Source: a bacterium (lineage in GTDB: Bacteria; Zhuqueibacterota; Zhuqueibacteria; Thermofontimicrobiales; Thermofontimicrobiaceae). Taken from it: 5,673 bases of DNA. The stretch is taken from assembly GCA_011046315.1 (NCBI GenBank), contig DSAU01000517.1, positions 1 through 5,673 of the forward strand, written 5' to 3'. Positions 1 to 5,395 of this stretch are shown here, piece by piece; position 1 is the stretch's first letter, and every line of letters begins with the position of its first letter. Below the pieces are notes generated by a model. The model was given only the letters and a program-made list of their open reading frames with translations. It was not told the DNA's origin and ran no database searches. A program made the position numbers and the translations under genes.

Positions 1-646
1 GGGTAAACTGCCATATTCCGGCGGCGCCGACTTTCGAATAGGCTTTGTAATTGAACAAAGATTCAACAAACGGCAAGGCGCTCAACTCCAGCGGCAAACC
101 ATGCTGATCAAATACCTGTTCAATGTGGTACATATATCGACCGGAGCGAATTAATGCTTCGCGAAAACGGTCTCGAAGCCCTTGCTGCCCCCGAATGTTT
201 TTAGCCGCTCGTCTGAACCGCTGCGGTGTGGCATCCGGCAAAAACAGATTATAGACGTAGCGATGTCTGGCGCTAAACAGCATGGGATTGATGCTGTCAC
301 TTTCTGCCAGCAGCAGAAGTATATCCAAATATTTCTGTTTCACCTCATCCACCCGATCCCATTTTTGCCGTGGATTCTCTTCCAGGTCAATAAACCGGGC
401 ATCATAATCCACTACTGCGTAAACAACCGTTACATCATCAGCGTCATGAATAACGACTTGATTGCTGTGGTAGAGCGTAAAAATATTGACCCAAAAGTTT
501 ACGTTGGGTTTAAGGATTTCCGGAACCGGAAATAAATCTTCATCAAAACCGAATAATGGTGGGTAACTAAAAAGGAAACATAATAAAATAATCGCCGTTG
601 CATTCTTCCATTGCCGAAACCGAAGTCTGATCATCGATGCTCTCAT
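1..646 (-). CDS. MltD-like membrane-bound lytic murein transglycosylase, N-terminal part
   Basis: The frame is open from the ATG at 644-646 to the window edge, giving 215 residues with no stop; the C-terminus lies outside. Residues about 16-33 form a hydrophobic segment after a basic N-terminus (signal peptide or anchor). Residues 184-215 carry the family signature: LPLELSALPFVES, with the expected catalytic Glu at E195, followed by the AYSKVGAAGIWQF block. In the family this enzyme cleaves the MurNAc-GlcNAc bond of peptidoglycan with 1,6-anhydro product formation, acting in the periplasm. MltD proteins usually continue with the rest of the SLT fold and LysM repeats, which cannot be seen here. 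About 170 residues precede the SLT core. No strong Shine-Dalgarno precedes 646, and an in-frame ATG at 634 (M5) is an alternative start. The family call is firm; orthology to E. coli mltD is not shown. Confidence 0.88.
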   Translation of the reverse strand, partial: MRASMIRLRFRQWKNATAIILLCFLFSYPPLFGFDEDLFPVPEILKPNVNFWVNIFTLYHSNQVVIHDADDVTVVYAVVDYDARFIDLEENPRQKWDRVDEVKQKYLDILLLLAESDSINPMLFSARHRYVYNLFLPDATPQRFRRAAKNIRGQQGLRDRFREALIRSGRYMYHIEQVFDQHGLPLELSALPFVESLFNYKAYSKVGAAGIWQFT

Positions 647-724
647 GCCCAATTGTATTTCGTGTTTTCAGGTTAAATCGTATGAGTTTTCTGTTACCTC
701 AGCAGATAAATTGTTAGCTTGATT

Positions 725-753
725 ATGATTGTTCACAACAAAAAAAGTGCCAA
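725..753 (-). promoter_or_regulatory. Possible sigma70-like promoter for the MltD-like gene
   Basis: Read on the minus strand, a -35 candidate TTGGCA (748-753) is followed by a 17-base spacer and a -10 candidate AATCAT (725-730). The -35 matches 5 of 6 consensus positions and the -10 matches 4 of 6. Transcription would begin near 718, leaving a leader of roughly 70 bases before the ATG at 646. The region is AT-rich, so chance matches are likely. A TTGTGA / TAACAA pair slightly downstream is a weaker alternative. Confidence 0.3.
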
Positions 754-877
754 TGAAACGCTTTAGCATCATTATTTTGAAAATGCTGTAAAATATGATA
801 GATATATCAACTGGTCGATATAACATGGAAAGCGGAATGGTTTAGTGGGAATTTGCAGTCTCAATTATGAAACAATG

Positions 878-925
878 TCCCAACTATGGTTTAAACTGCA
901 TGCGATCAGAAAAAACCAGTTGGGA
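878..925. repeat. Bulged inverted repeat (13-bp stem, 20-base loop)
   Basis: On the plus strand TCCCAACT (878-885) and GGTTT (888-892) pair with AAACC (913-917) and AGTTGGGA (918-925). This gives 13 base pairs interrupted only by a two-base AT bulge, around a 20-base loop (893-912). Neither side is followed by a T-run, so it does not look like an intrinsic terminator. The left arm could instead pair with AGTGGGA at 844-850 with one bulged base. The right arm could instead pair perfectly over 8 bases with CAACTGGT at 808-815. The structure is in non-coding DNA; its function is unknown. Confidence 0.6.
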
Positions 926-964
926 AAAATTCAACGCCCTCCGCCCTATCCTGAAATCTATTGC

Positions 965-982
965 CCGAATACTGCTATTCGG
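965..982 (-). terminator. Short hairpin at the end of the SWIM gene, weak terminator candidate
   Basis: CCGAATA (965-971... on the plus strand 965-972 with its flanking C) and TATTCGG (976-982) form a perfect 7-bp stem around a four-base CTGC loop. The hairpin overlaps the last codons and the TAG stop (975-977) of the SWIM zinc-finger gene. No T-run follows on the minus strand, so intrinsic termination would be inefficient at best. It may instead protect the 3' end of the transcript. Confidence 0.25.
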
Positions 983-1508
983 AAAAATCATCAAAATCGT
1001 ATTCATCGATTTCGTAGTCAATTTTCTTCATATATCGAACATTAGCAGGCTGATCTTCCAACATGCGTTCGATCAATAAAATTAATTCGCCCTTGTCCAT
1101 ATCATGTAACTTTTCCATGACATTAGCAACGTTGACAAAACCCTCGCGATCACGAACCCAGGAATAAAGAAAGGAAATGACATGTTTGCACACTGCTTCC
1201 TTGCTGCCGCAAGAGCATGACGAGTGAATTTCGTTGTCGTCAACCGAAATTTTTATCTCAAACTCCTGCAACAAATCTCGCACCGAACCGGAAATGGTGT
1301 TTCTGAACACAGTGGCTTTGATAACCTGTCCGTTACAATAATAGTCCCAGCTTTCACCGTCTGTGTTTTCCTGGTCTAAAAACGCAATCTGCCTTTCAGT
1401 AATTTCGTTCAAAAAGCTGGAAATTTGATATTCTTCTTTGTTAAATGACACGATCTTGCGCCTTGCTTTACTTGACCTTTTTATTAAACAAAACTCCAAT
1501 GCGACCAC
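975..1508 (-). CDS. Small SWIM zinc-finger protein
   Basis: The longest form is 177 residues from a GTG at 1506-1508. Residues 98-109 hold C98-x-C100-x6-C107-x-H109, which matches the SWIM pattern CxCxnCxH. Before it, residues about 51-96 resemble the usual lead-in of these proteins (an aromatic, glycine-containing strand, then beta strands). The C-terminal helical stretch (131-160) and acidic tail (163-177) are also of the usual kind. SWIM domains are thought to bind zinc and mediate DNA or protein contacts, often as part of, or next to, Swi2/Snf2-type helicases. None is visible in this window. A promoter at 1518-1546 would start transcription about three bases before the GTG. The in-frame GTG at 1451 (residue V20), with AAGG (1461-1464) nine bases upstream, is therefore a serious alternative start, giving 158 residues. 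The role is unknown. Confidence 0.85.
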   Translation of the reverse strand: MVALEFCLIKRSSKARRKIVSFNKEEYQISSFLNEITERQIAFLDQENTDGESWDYYCNGQVIKATVFRNTISGSVRDLLQEFEIKISVDDNEIHSSCSCGSKEAVCKHVISFLYSWVRDREGFVNVANVMEKLHDMDKGELILLIERMLEDQPANVRYMKKIDYEIDEYDFDDFSE

Positions 1509-1517
1509 TTTTATTTT

Positions 1518-1546
1518 AATATATCAAAATAGAGCTAAAAATGCAA
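1518..1546 (-). promoter_or_regulatory. Sigma70-like promoter for the SWIM zinc-finger gene
   Basis: On the minus strand TTGCAT (1541-1546) and TATATT (1518-1523) are separated by exactly 17 bases. They match the -35 consensus at 4 of 6 positions and the -10 consensus at 5 of 6. The predicted transcription start is near 1511, almost on the GTG at 1508, so the message would be nearly leaderless unless translation begins at 1451. The promoter would give the SWIM gene expression independent of the three-gene cluster to its right. Confidence 0.45.
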
Positions 1547-1584
1547 GCGGTTTTTTTGCGTCCCTGCCCATAAAATGCAGCGTT

Positions 1585-1596
1585 TTGATAGATCAA
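1585..1596. promoter_or_regulatory. Short palindrome, possible operator
   Basis: TTGAT and ATCAA flank a two-base AG centre, about 40 bases upstream of the putative -35 box of the SWIM gene and 23 bases beyond the stop of the PHP hydrolase gene. The position would suit a regulator site. A 10-base match in AT-rich DNA can arise by chance, and no second copy is seen in the window. Confidence 0.15.
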
Positions 1597-1618
1597 TGGT
1601 TGCATATTGTGACGCAAC

Positions 1619-3232
1619 TCACCCGCCGACCCAAATCGGACTTGTCAAACATTTGTGGATTTGCCCAGAATTATTCTCAGCAATTGCTTCAGCTCTTAAA
1701 TAACATCTGTTATGCGCCAAATCCAAACTGACTTTTTTTTCGAACTGATAGCAGTTTTCAAACCTGTTCCACTGCATCAGTAAATATTCCTGAGCTGCAT
1801 CCAAATTTCCACAGAGAATTTCAACCCGCCTTAGCGCGCCGAACTCCTCAGAGCATGTTGCCTGAATGACCAACGCCTGGTATTTTCCCTTCACATCTGC
1901 TCCGATCCCCACAGCTTCGCCCGAAGCCATCAGAATATGCATATCAATAACAGGCCCATTGCTGACAATTGTTCGATTCATCTTCAGAGCATCGATGATC
2001 GTTTTAACATTCAGGGTTCCCTCTACTTTTACAGCAGTACGCATTTTTCCAAAAATTTGATTTTCCGATTCACGGAATGTCCAGAAAGGAAAGCCAATTT
2101 GACGAAAGCGGTTGAAATTGCCGTGAGCATCATTGCCAGCAATAAGACTGATTTTTTTTCCACTGAGCAGCAACTCAGGCAACAATGTGCTGCCCGAAGC
2201 ATAAGTCTGATCCGGTTCTCCGTTCCACACTTGAAAGCCCTGCAGCAAGGGGTGATTAAAATCCTTGTGGCGCCATTTTCCCCTGCGAATCAACAACCGT
2301 TGCAAAAAAGGAACTGGCATTTCCGGATGAGCGGCTATGGCATACGCATCAGGATCAAGCTGTTCCAAAATTTGATGAATCGAAAGGTCAGGACGTGACC
2401 TCAGCCAGCGCTCAGCGCTGTCGCCTTTGCCTTCATAGAATTTGGGATCATTAATCACCAACAAGTGCACATTTTGCCCCAGACAATTACCCGCCGAAAC
2501 TTCTTCACCCGGCAGCACAACAAAATCCGGATAGCTTCGATTTAATATTGCTACATTTTCAAGCAGACGGCGCCACTTATGAATATCCGGATCGTTGTCA
2601 AGCCACGAGTCTTCACAATCGTCGAGATCATAAGAGTGGTCGGTTACGGCAAAAAAATTTAATCCCATCGATTTAGCCAACCTGACTGTGGCGTCCAACG
2701 GAGCGCCAAACTCAACCATATCCTCGGTAAAATTACTGTGCACATGAAAATCCCCGAAATACCAACCGCTGAATTTGGGAAGCGGTTGGCTCGATCGAAA
2801 AACTTTCAGCGGCAGATGAGATGAAATGCGATAATTGTCATTATGGTACACTTTTGGTTTGTGGCGAACCGTAACCCGGAAAATAACATCCACCGTCAAC
2901 TCGCCGACAAAATCTTCGGGCAACTGCTCCTCAATGATATGCCACCAAAATTTGGTATTCTCAATTTTCAGATTGAATTGGTACTCACGGCGGATCGTCC
3001 GCTGATTGTTCGACATAACAATCGAAACCCGCTCCAATCCGATGGGAAAAAGCTGTGCGTCTTTCACCAACAGCAAAATGGGGAGCGGCTGGCCTGGTTC
3101 AATCCGGTGAGGCGCATCAGCAATGAGCTCAGCTTCCCGCTGAAACAACCGGCTGTAGATGGCTTTGAATTTATAGTGCGTCTCTGCGTACAAAAAAACC
3201 GGCAACAATATTTCCGGATTGATGTTGATCAT
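1619..3232 (-). CDS. CehA/McbA-type PHP-domain metallohydrolase
   Basis: This is a complete protein of 537 residues. The central PHP domain (about 158-425) has its expected metal ligands in order: H163 and H165 in GDFHVHS, D198 and H199 in VTDHS, E243 in PGEE, H256, H302 in AAHP, and D368 and H370 in GNDAH. A late TIVSNGP block (421-427) is also typical of this family. Residues 1-150 look like an all-beta domain, and about 435-537 look like a second beta-rich extension. The family includes carbaryl hydrolases and many uncharacterised hydrolases or phosphoesterases, so the substrate cannot be assigned. No signal peptide or membrane segment is visible, suggesting the cytosol. The ATG at 3232 follows GGGAG (3237-3241) with only four bases between. 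It sits 14 bases after the radical SAM stop, so co-transcription and probable co-translation are likely. No intrinsic terminator follows. Confidence 0.9.
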   Translation of the reverse strand: MININPEILLPVFLYAETHYKFKAIYSRLFQREAELIADAPHRIEPGQPLPILLLVKDAQLFPIGLERVSIVMSNNQRTIRREYQFNLKIENTKFWWHIIEEQLPEDFVGELTVDVIFRVTVRHKPKVYHNDNYRISSHLPLKVFRSSQPLPKFSGWYFGDFHVHSNFTEDMVEFGAPLDATVRLAKSMGLNFFAVTDHSYDLDDCEDSWLDNDPDIHKWRRLLENVAILNRSYPDFVVLPGEEVSAGNCLGQNVHLLVINDPKFYEGKGDSAERWLRSRPDLSIHQILEQLDPDAYAIAAHPEMPVPFLQRLLIRRGKWRHKDFNHPLLQGFQVWNGEPDQTYASGSTLLPELLLSGKKISLIAGNDAHGNFNRFRQIGFPFWTFRESENQIFGKMRTAVKVEGTLNVKTIIDALKMNRTIVSNGPVIDMHILMASGEAVGIGADVKGKYQALVIQATCSEEFGALRRVEILCGNLDAAQEYLLMQWNRFENCYQFEKKVSLDLAHNRCYLRAEAIAENNSGQIHKCLTSPIWVGG

Positions 3233-3246
3233 GGCGCTCCCACTAC

Positions 3247-4200
3247 TTAGGGCAGATATTTATCCCGGGCATATTTGATTTTTGAAATCAGGCTTAACCA
3301 GAAAAACTCATCCACCGTGTAAAGAAACGACGGATCAAAATAACAATTAATTGTGCATCCCTGACATGAGGGAAATCTTCCCTGTTTTTTCCTGAATGAA
3401 TTTACAACCGGCAATTTCAGAATTTGTTCCAGACTATCATTAATCGGGATGGCTGCGCGCTGATGATGAAAACACGGCAACAGTAATTTATTATCCGGCG
3501 AAATAACGACGGCGGAATCAACCGAACGGCAACGTGGATGCTCGATATCATTTCCGCCGGCCCGGATGAGTCGGTGCAATGCCCGGTTGATATAGACATA
3601 GCGTTCGCTGCGAAACTGTTCAACATAATTTAGCGCCGACAGGCTCAACCGCTGCTGCGAAGAACAATTGAACAGCGGATTCACAATCAGAATCAGTTTC
3701 CTCTCCGCAGCCAGACGGATCAGTTTATCAATCGCACGATAATTTTCATTGGTCACGGTGAACAGCAGATCTGCTTTTTTTCCCAGTTTTTCAGCGAGGT
3801 CCAGGCTCTGTAAAACTTTTTTTAATCCTGCCACTCCGCGAATGCCCTGATATTCCGATTCATCGAGCGCATCCAGTGAAAAATGAAGCAAATCGATTTT
3901 GCCGGAAAGCTCAGCCGCCCGGCTCGGATAAAGCAAACAGTTGGTAGTAACCGACGTAATCATTCCCAAGCTGCGGGCGAACATCAACATATCCGGCAAC
4001 CGGGAATGGAGCAGCGGCTCCCCGCCGGTAAAATCAACAAATTTGACACCAGCGGACCTGAGTTGCCGAAGATTTTGGTAGACATGATTCAAGCTACAAT
4101 CAGCCAAATCTGATCGCTGTGGTCTTTTCCAGATGTCACAAAATAGACAGCGACTGTTACAACGATAGGTGATGTAATAATTACACAAAATTGGTTTCAT
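3247..4200 (-). CDS. Radical SAM protein with SPASM-like C-terminal cysteines
   Basis: This is a complete protein of 317 residues. C14-x3-C18-x2-C21 in YRCNSRCLFCDIW binds the SAM-cleaving 4Fe-4S cluster, and the GGEP motif (59-62) contacts SAM, as in all radical SAM enzymes. The barrel runs to about residue 215. The C-terminal part then has C224, C243, C279, C282 and C286 (C-x18-C, then CxxCxxxC), with a PDN turn between the first two. This matches the SPASM/twitch type of extension, which holds an auxiliary iron-sulfur cluster. Such enzymes modify peptides or proteins, or build cofactors; the substrate here is unknown. The start is fixed by an in-frame TAA six bases upstream and by the need to include C14. 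The nearest strong Shine-Dalgarno, GGAGG (4215-4219), is 14 bases away, which is unusually far. The gene lies between the DUF3108 gene (77 bases upstream) and the PHP gene (14 bases downstream). Confidence 0.9.
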   Translation of the reverse strand: MKPILCNYYITYRCNSRCLFCDIWKRPQRSDLADCSLNHVYQNLRQLRSAGVKFVDFTGGEPLLHSRLPDMLMFARSLGMITSVTTNCLLYPSRAAELSGKIDLLHFSLDALDESEYQGIRGVAGLKKVLQSLDLAEKLGKKADLLFTVTNENYRAIDKLIRLAAERKLILIVNPLFNCSSQQRLSLSALNYVEQFRSERYVYINRALHRLIRAGGNDIEHPRCRSVDSAVVISPDNKLLLPCFHHQRAAIPINDSLEQILKLPVVNSFRKKQGRFPSCQGCTINCYFDPSFLYTVDEFFWLSLISKIKYARDKYLP

Positions 4201-4214
4201 CGCGAATTAAAGAT

Positions 4215-4219
4215 CCTCC
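4215..4219 (-). promoter_or_regulatory. Distant ribosome binding site for the radical SAM gene
   Basis: GGAGG on the minus strand is a near-perfect Shine-Dalgarno, but 14 bases separate it from the ATG at 4200, against the usual 5-10. A TAA lies in frame between them, so the site cannot serve a longer form. Either the spacing is tolerated, perhaps with reduced efficiency, or the site acts with an upstream mini-frame (4181-4267) that overlaps the radical SAM start. Confidence 0.45.
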
Positions 4220-4277
4220 GCAACAGGACGAGACATTCGATGGAAGCCGCATGAGAAAAAACCACATTTTAAAAATA

Positions 4278-5078
4278 TTACTCTTGTAAAAAAAATGACT
4301 TCAGAACCAGTTGAGTCTTTAACATGGATCGCTCATATTCCAACCTAACAGGGATTCTCAGCTCATCAGCAGTTAGCCAGATGATGAGCGTCGATCCGGA
4401 TTGCGCCAGTCGATTGGTCAGCAGATCCGTTTTCCAGGGGCGCTGCTCGTTATTGGTTTTTTCAAAGGTCACCCGTACCGGTATCACTTTAAAGCGCCCC
4501 GCAGGAACTGTCATCGTTTGTTGATTCTTTGAAAACCGGGCGTTCACCTTGTAAATTAAAAATTCGGAATCGATAAATAATTTCACCGTGTCTGTTTGAT
4601 CCAGCGATTTTGCCCTCAAAAAATATAGCATGGAAAAATAATCAAAACATGGCTCCTGGATTGCCCACTCAATAGAATCATCTTTTGCAATCCGGTGATT
4701 TTGGTGATCAAATTTCAGAATCAAATTATAGAGAACATTTTTTTGACAAACTCGCTTTTCAATTCGCAACGGCAAAAACGATTCCCGGTCAATCTCCAAT
4801 TGGTAATAATTATCCACACTGAACAGCAGTTGCGTACCAGGAGTAGATTTTGCTGTGACATTGAGATAATTCTTCCCGGCAGCCGTGTCCATTTTTTGAG
4901 AAAAATTTAAATTGGCGACATGTAAATTAAGATATTCCATTTTATAATTTAAGATTTCAGAATAACCATCAATGGACAGGTTTTTCCGATCGGCTACAGT
5001 GGAAGCAGTTTTTTCCGCTTTCCATTCAGTAGCGTTAAGCAGCAATAAAATCAGCAATTGATGGCAAAGCACAACCAT
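4278..5078 (-). CDS. DUF3108-like exported protein
   Basis: This is a complete protein of 266 residues. Residues 1-16 are strongly hydrophobic (LLILLLL core), consistent with a signal peptide, so the mature protein is probably periplasmic or envelope-associated. The rest alternates short beta strands, as in DUF3108 proteins. Three family-like blocks stand out: DYFSMLYFLRA (146-156), VPAGRFKVIPV (191-201) and IIWLTADELRIPVRLE (232-247), the last being the usual tryptophan/aspartate/proline ending. DUF3108 has no established biochemical role. The start is well supported: GGAG (5087-5090) lies eight bases before the ATG, and a putative promoter (5105-5133) lies just upstream. It is the first gene of the leftward cluster; the radical SAM gene follows after 77 bases with no evident terminator. 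The domain call rests on remembered motif patterns and could be confirmed by a Pfam PF11306 profile search. Confidence 0.78.
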   Translation of the reverse strand: MVVLCHQLLILLLLNATEWKAEKTASTVADRKNLSIDGYSEILNYKMEYLNLHVANLNFSQKMDTAAGKNYLNVTAKSTPGTQLLFSVDNYYQLEIDRESFLPLRIEKRVCQKNVLYNLILKFDHQNHRIAKDDSIEWAIQEPCFDYFSMLYFLRAKSLDQTDTVKLFIDSEFLIYKVNARFSKNQQTMTVPAGRFKVIPVRVTFEKTNNEQRPWKTDLLTNRLAQSGSTLIIWLTADELRIPVRLEYERSMLKTQLVLKSFFLQE

Positions 5079-5104
5079 AGGTTTATCTCCGTATTTTGAA
5101 ATTT

Positions 5105-5133
5105 ATGGTACAATAAAATCCTGAAAAAATCAA
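5105..5133 (-). promoter_or_regulatory. Sigma70-like promoter for the DUF3108 / radical SAM / PHP cluster
   Basis: On the minus strand TTGATT (5128-5133) and TACCAT (5105-5110) are separated by 17 bases, each matching consensus at 4 of 6 positions. Transcription would start near 5098, leaving a leader of about 20 bases that carries the GGAG ribosome binding site (5087-5090). The compact geometry supports it as the cluster promoter, although both boxes are imperfect. Confidence 0.38.
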
Positions 5134-5183
5134 GCTGTTTTTGTAATGATGACGATATTTGATGTAAATATTTAACAAAAGAC

Positions 5184-5212
5184 TTGACTTATATGGGTAA
5201 ATTGATTAATTT
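5184..5212 (+). promoter_or_regulatory. Possible promoter toward the adenosine-specific-kinase gene
   Basis: TTGACT (5184-5189) matches the -35 consensus at 5 of 6 positions. Seventeen bases on, TAATTT (5207-5212) is a weak -10 with 3 of 6 matches. A start near 5219 would give a leader of about 175 bases. That start would remove the left arm of the leader pairing at 5212-5217, so the promoter and the attenuator-like reading cannot both be fully correct. Confidence 0.3.
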
Positions 5213-5278
5213 AGCCACTCAGAAAATTTCATTCTATGGATATTTGGCTACAGTTTTTTTCGATGAAATCTCTGTGGC
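5212..5278 (+). promoter_or_regulatory. Attenuator-like leader with competing pairings
   Basis: TAGCCA (5212-5217) can pair with TGGCTA (5245-5250), which is followed three bases later by seven T residues (5254-5260), a terminator-like layout with a long loop. Alternatively GCCA (5214-5217), CAGA (5220-5223) and ATTTCAT (5226-5232) pair with TGGC (5275-5278), TCTG (5271-5274) and ATGAAAT (5263-5269), making an imperfect long hairpin that excludes the first. No known riboswitch consensus was recognised. The terminator stem is only six pairs, so this is a suggestion. Confidence 0.25.
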
Positions 5279-5306
5279 AAGTATTAAAAAGAGGGTATCT
5301 ATTCAG

Positions 5307-5371
5307 AGCCCACTAAACACGCTAAATACACAAAAAAATATTTCGCGTGTTTTTGGTGTGTTTCGTGGGCT
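5307..5371. repeat. 65-base hairpin repeat built from GTGTTT-type units
   Basis: AGCCCAC (5307-5313) pairs perfectly with GTGGGCT (5365-5371). AAACAC (5315-5320) pairs with GTGTTT (5358-5363). Pairing continues through three G-U or C-G pairs, AAA/TTT, and ACAC (5328-5331) with GTGT (5347-5350), so most of the element folds on itself. Each arm reads as degenerate 9-10-base units of the TTTCGTGTG / TTTAGCGTG type. The element ends ten bases before the Shine-Dalgarno of the adenosine-specific-kinase gene. It resembles dispersed REP- or MITE-like hairpins, but a second copy is not present here. Confidence 0.65.
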
Positions 5372-5395
5372 GTATAGTTACAGAAGAGGCGTTTT

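Larger units (their letters stand above)
647..974. other. Intergenic region without a convincing gene
   Basis: This 328-base stretch lies between two leftward genes. It holds the upstream region of the MltD-like gene (about 647-760), an AT-rich stretch (about 770-825), and a bulged inverted repeat at 878-925. Two overlapping plus-strand reading frames (845-1045 and 867-1079) run into the antisense of the SWIM gene. They look unlike any protein family and lack clear ribosome binding sites, so I do not call them. No tRNA-like or CRISPR-like pattern is visible. A non-coding RNA is possible because of the pairing elements, but is unproven. Confidence 0.6.
5079..5395. other. Divergent intergenic region
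   Basis: This 317-base stretch separates the leftward DUF3108 cluster from the rightward adenosine-specific-kinase gene. It holds a minus-strand promoter candidate (5105-5133), a plus-strand promoter candidate (5184-5212), an attenuator-like set of pairing elements (5212-5278) ending near a T-run (5254-5260), and a 65-base hairpin repeat (5307-5371). A 73-codon frame from a TTG at 5184 crosses all of these elements, has no recognisable protein character and overlaps the real gene start, so it is not called. Confidence 0.65.

Noticed and set aside
182..535. Plus-strand 117-codon frame
   Set aside because: It is antisense to the MltD-like gene, whose family motifs are clear; the plus-strand product has no recognisable character.
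753..791. 12-codon plus-strand frame (MKRFSIIILKML)
   Set aside because: It is too short to support, has no clear ribosome binding site, and overlaps the probable promoter of the MltD-like gene.
860..875. GTCTCA...TGAAAC motif resembling a CRISPR repeat end
   Set aside because: There is only one copy and no regularly spaced repeats anywhere in the window.
845..1079. Two overlapping plus-strand frames in the gap before the SWIM gene
   Set aside because: They have no good ribosome binding site or recognisable domain, and their 3' halves are antisense to the SWIM gene. Their 5' halves cover the inverted repeat.
1541..1560. GCAAGCGG followed by seven T residues on the plus strand
   Set aside because: It looks like an intrinsic terminator tail, but no stable stem precedes the T-run and no plus-strand gene lies upstream.
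1937..2398. Plus-strand 153-codon frame, with similar frames at 1866-2060 and 2843-3250
   Set aside because: All are antisense to the PHP hydrolase, which carries a full set of metal ligands.
2406..2420. Perfect palindrome CAGCGCT-C-AGCGCTG
   Set aside because: It lies inside the PHP coding sequence, where codon choice for an ERWLR stretch explains it; no flanking structure.
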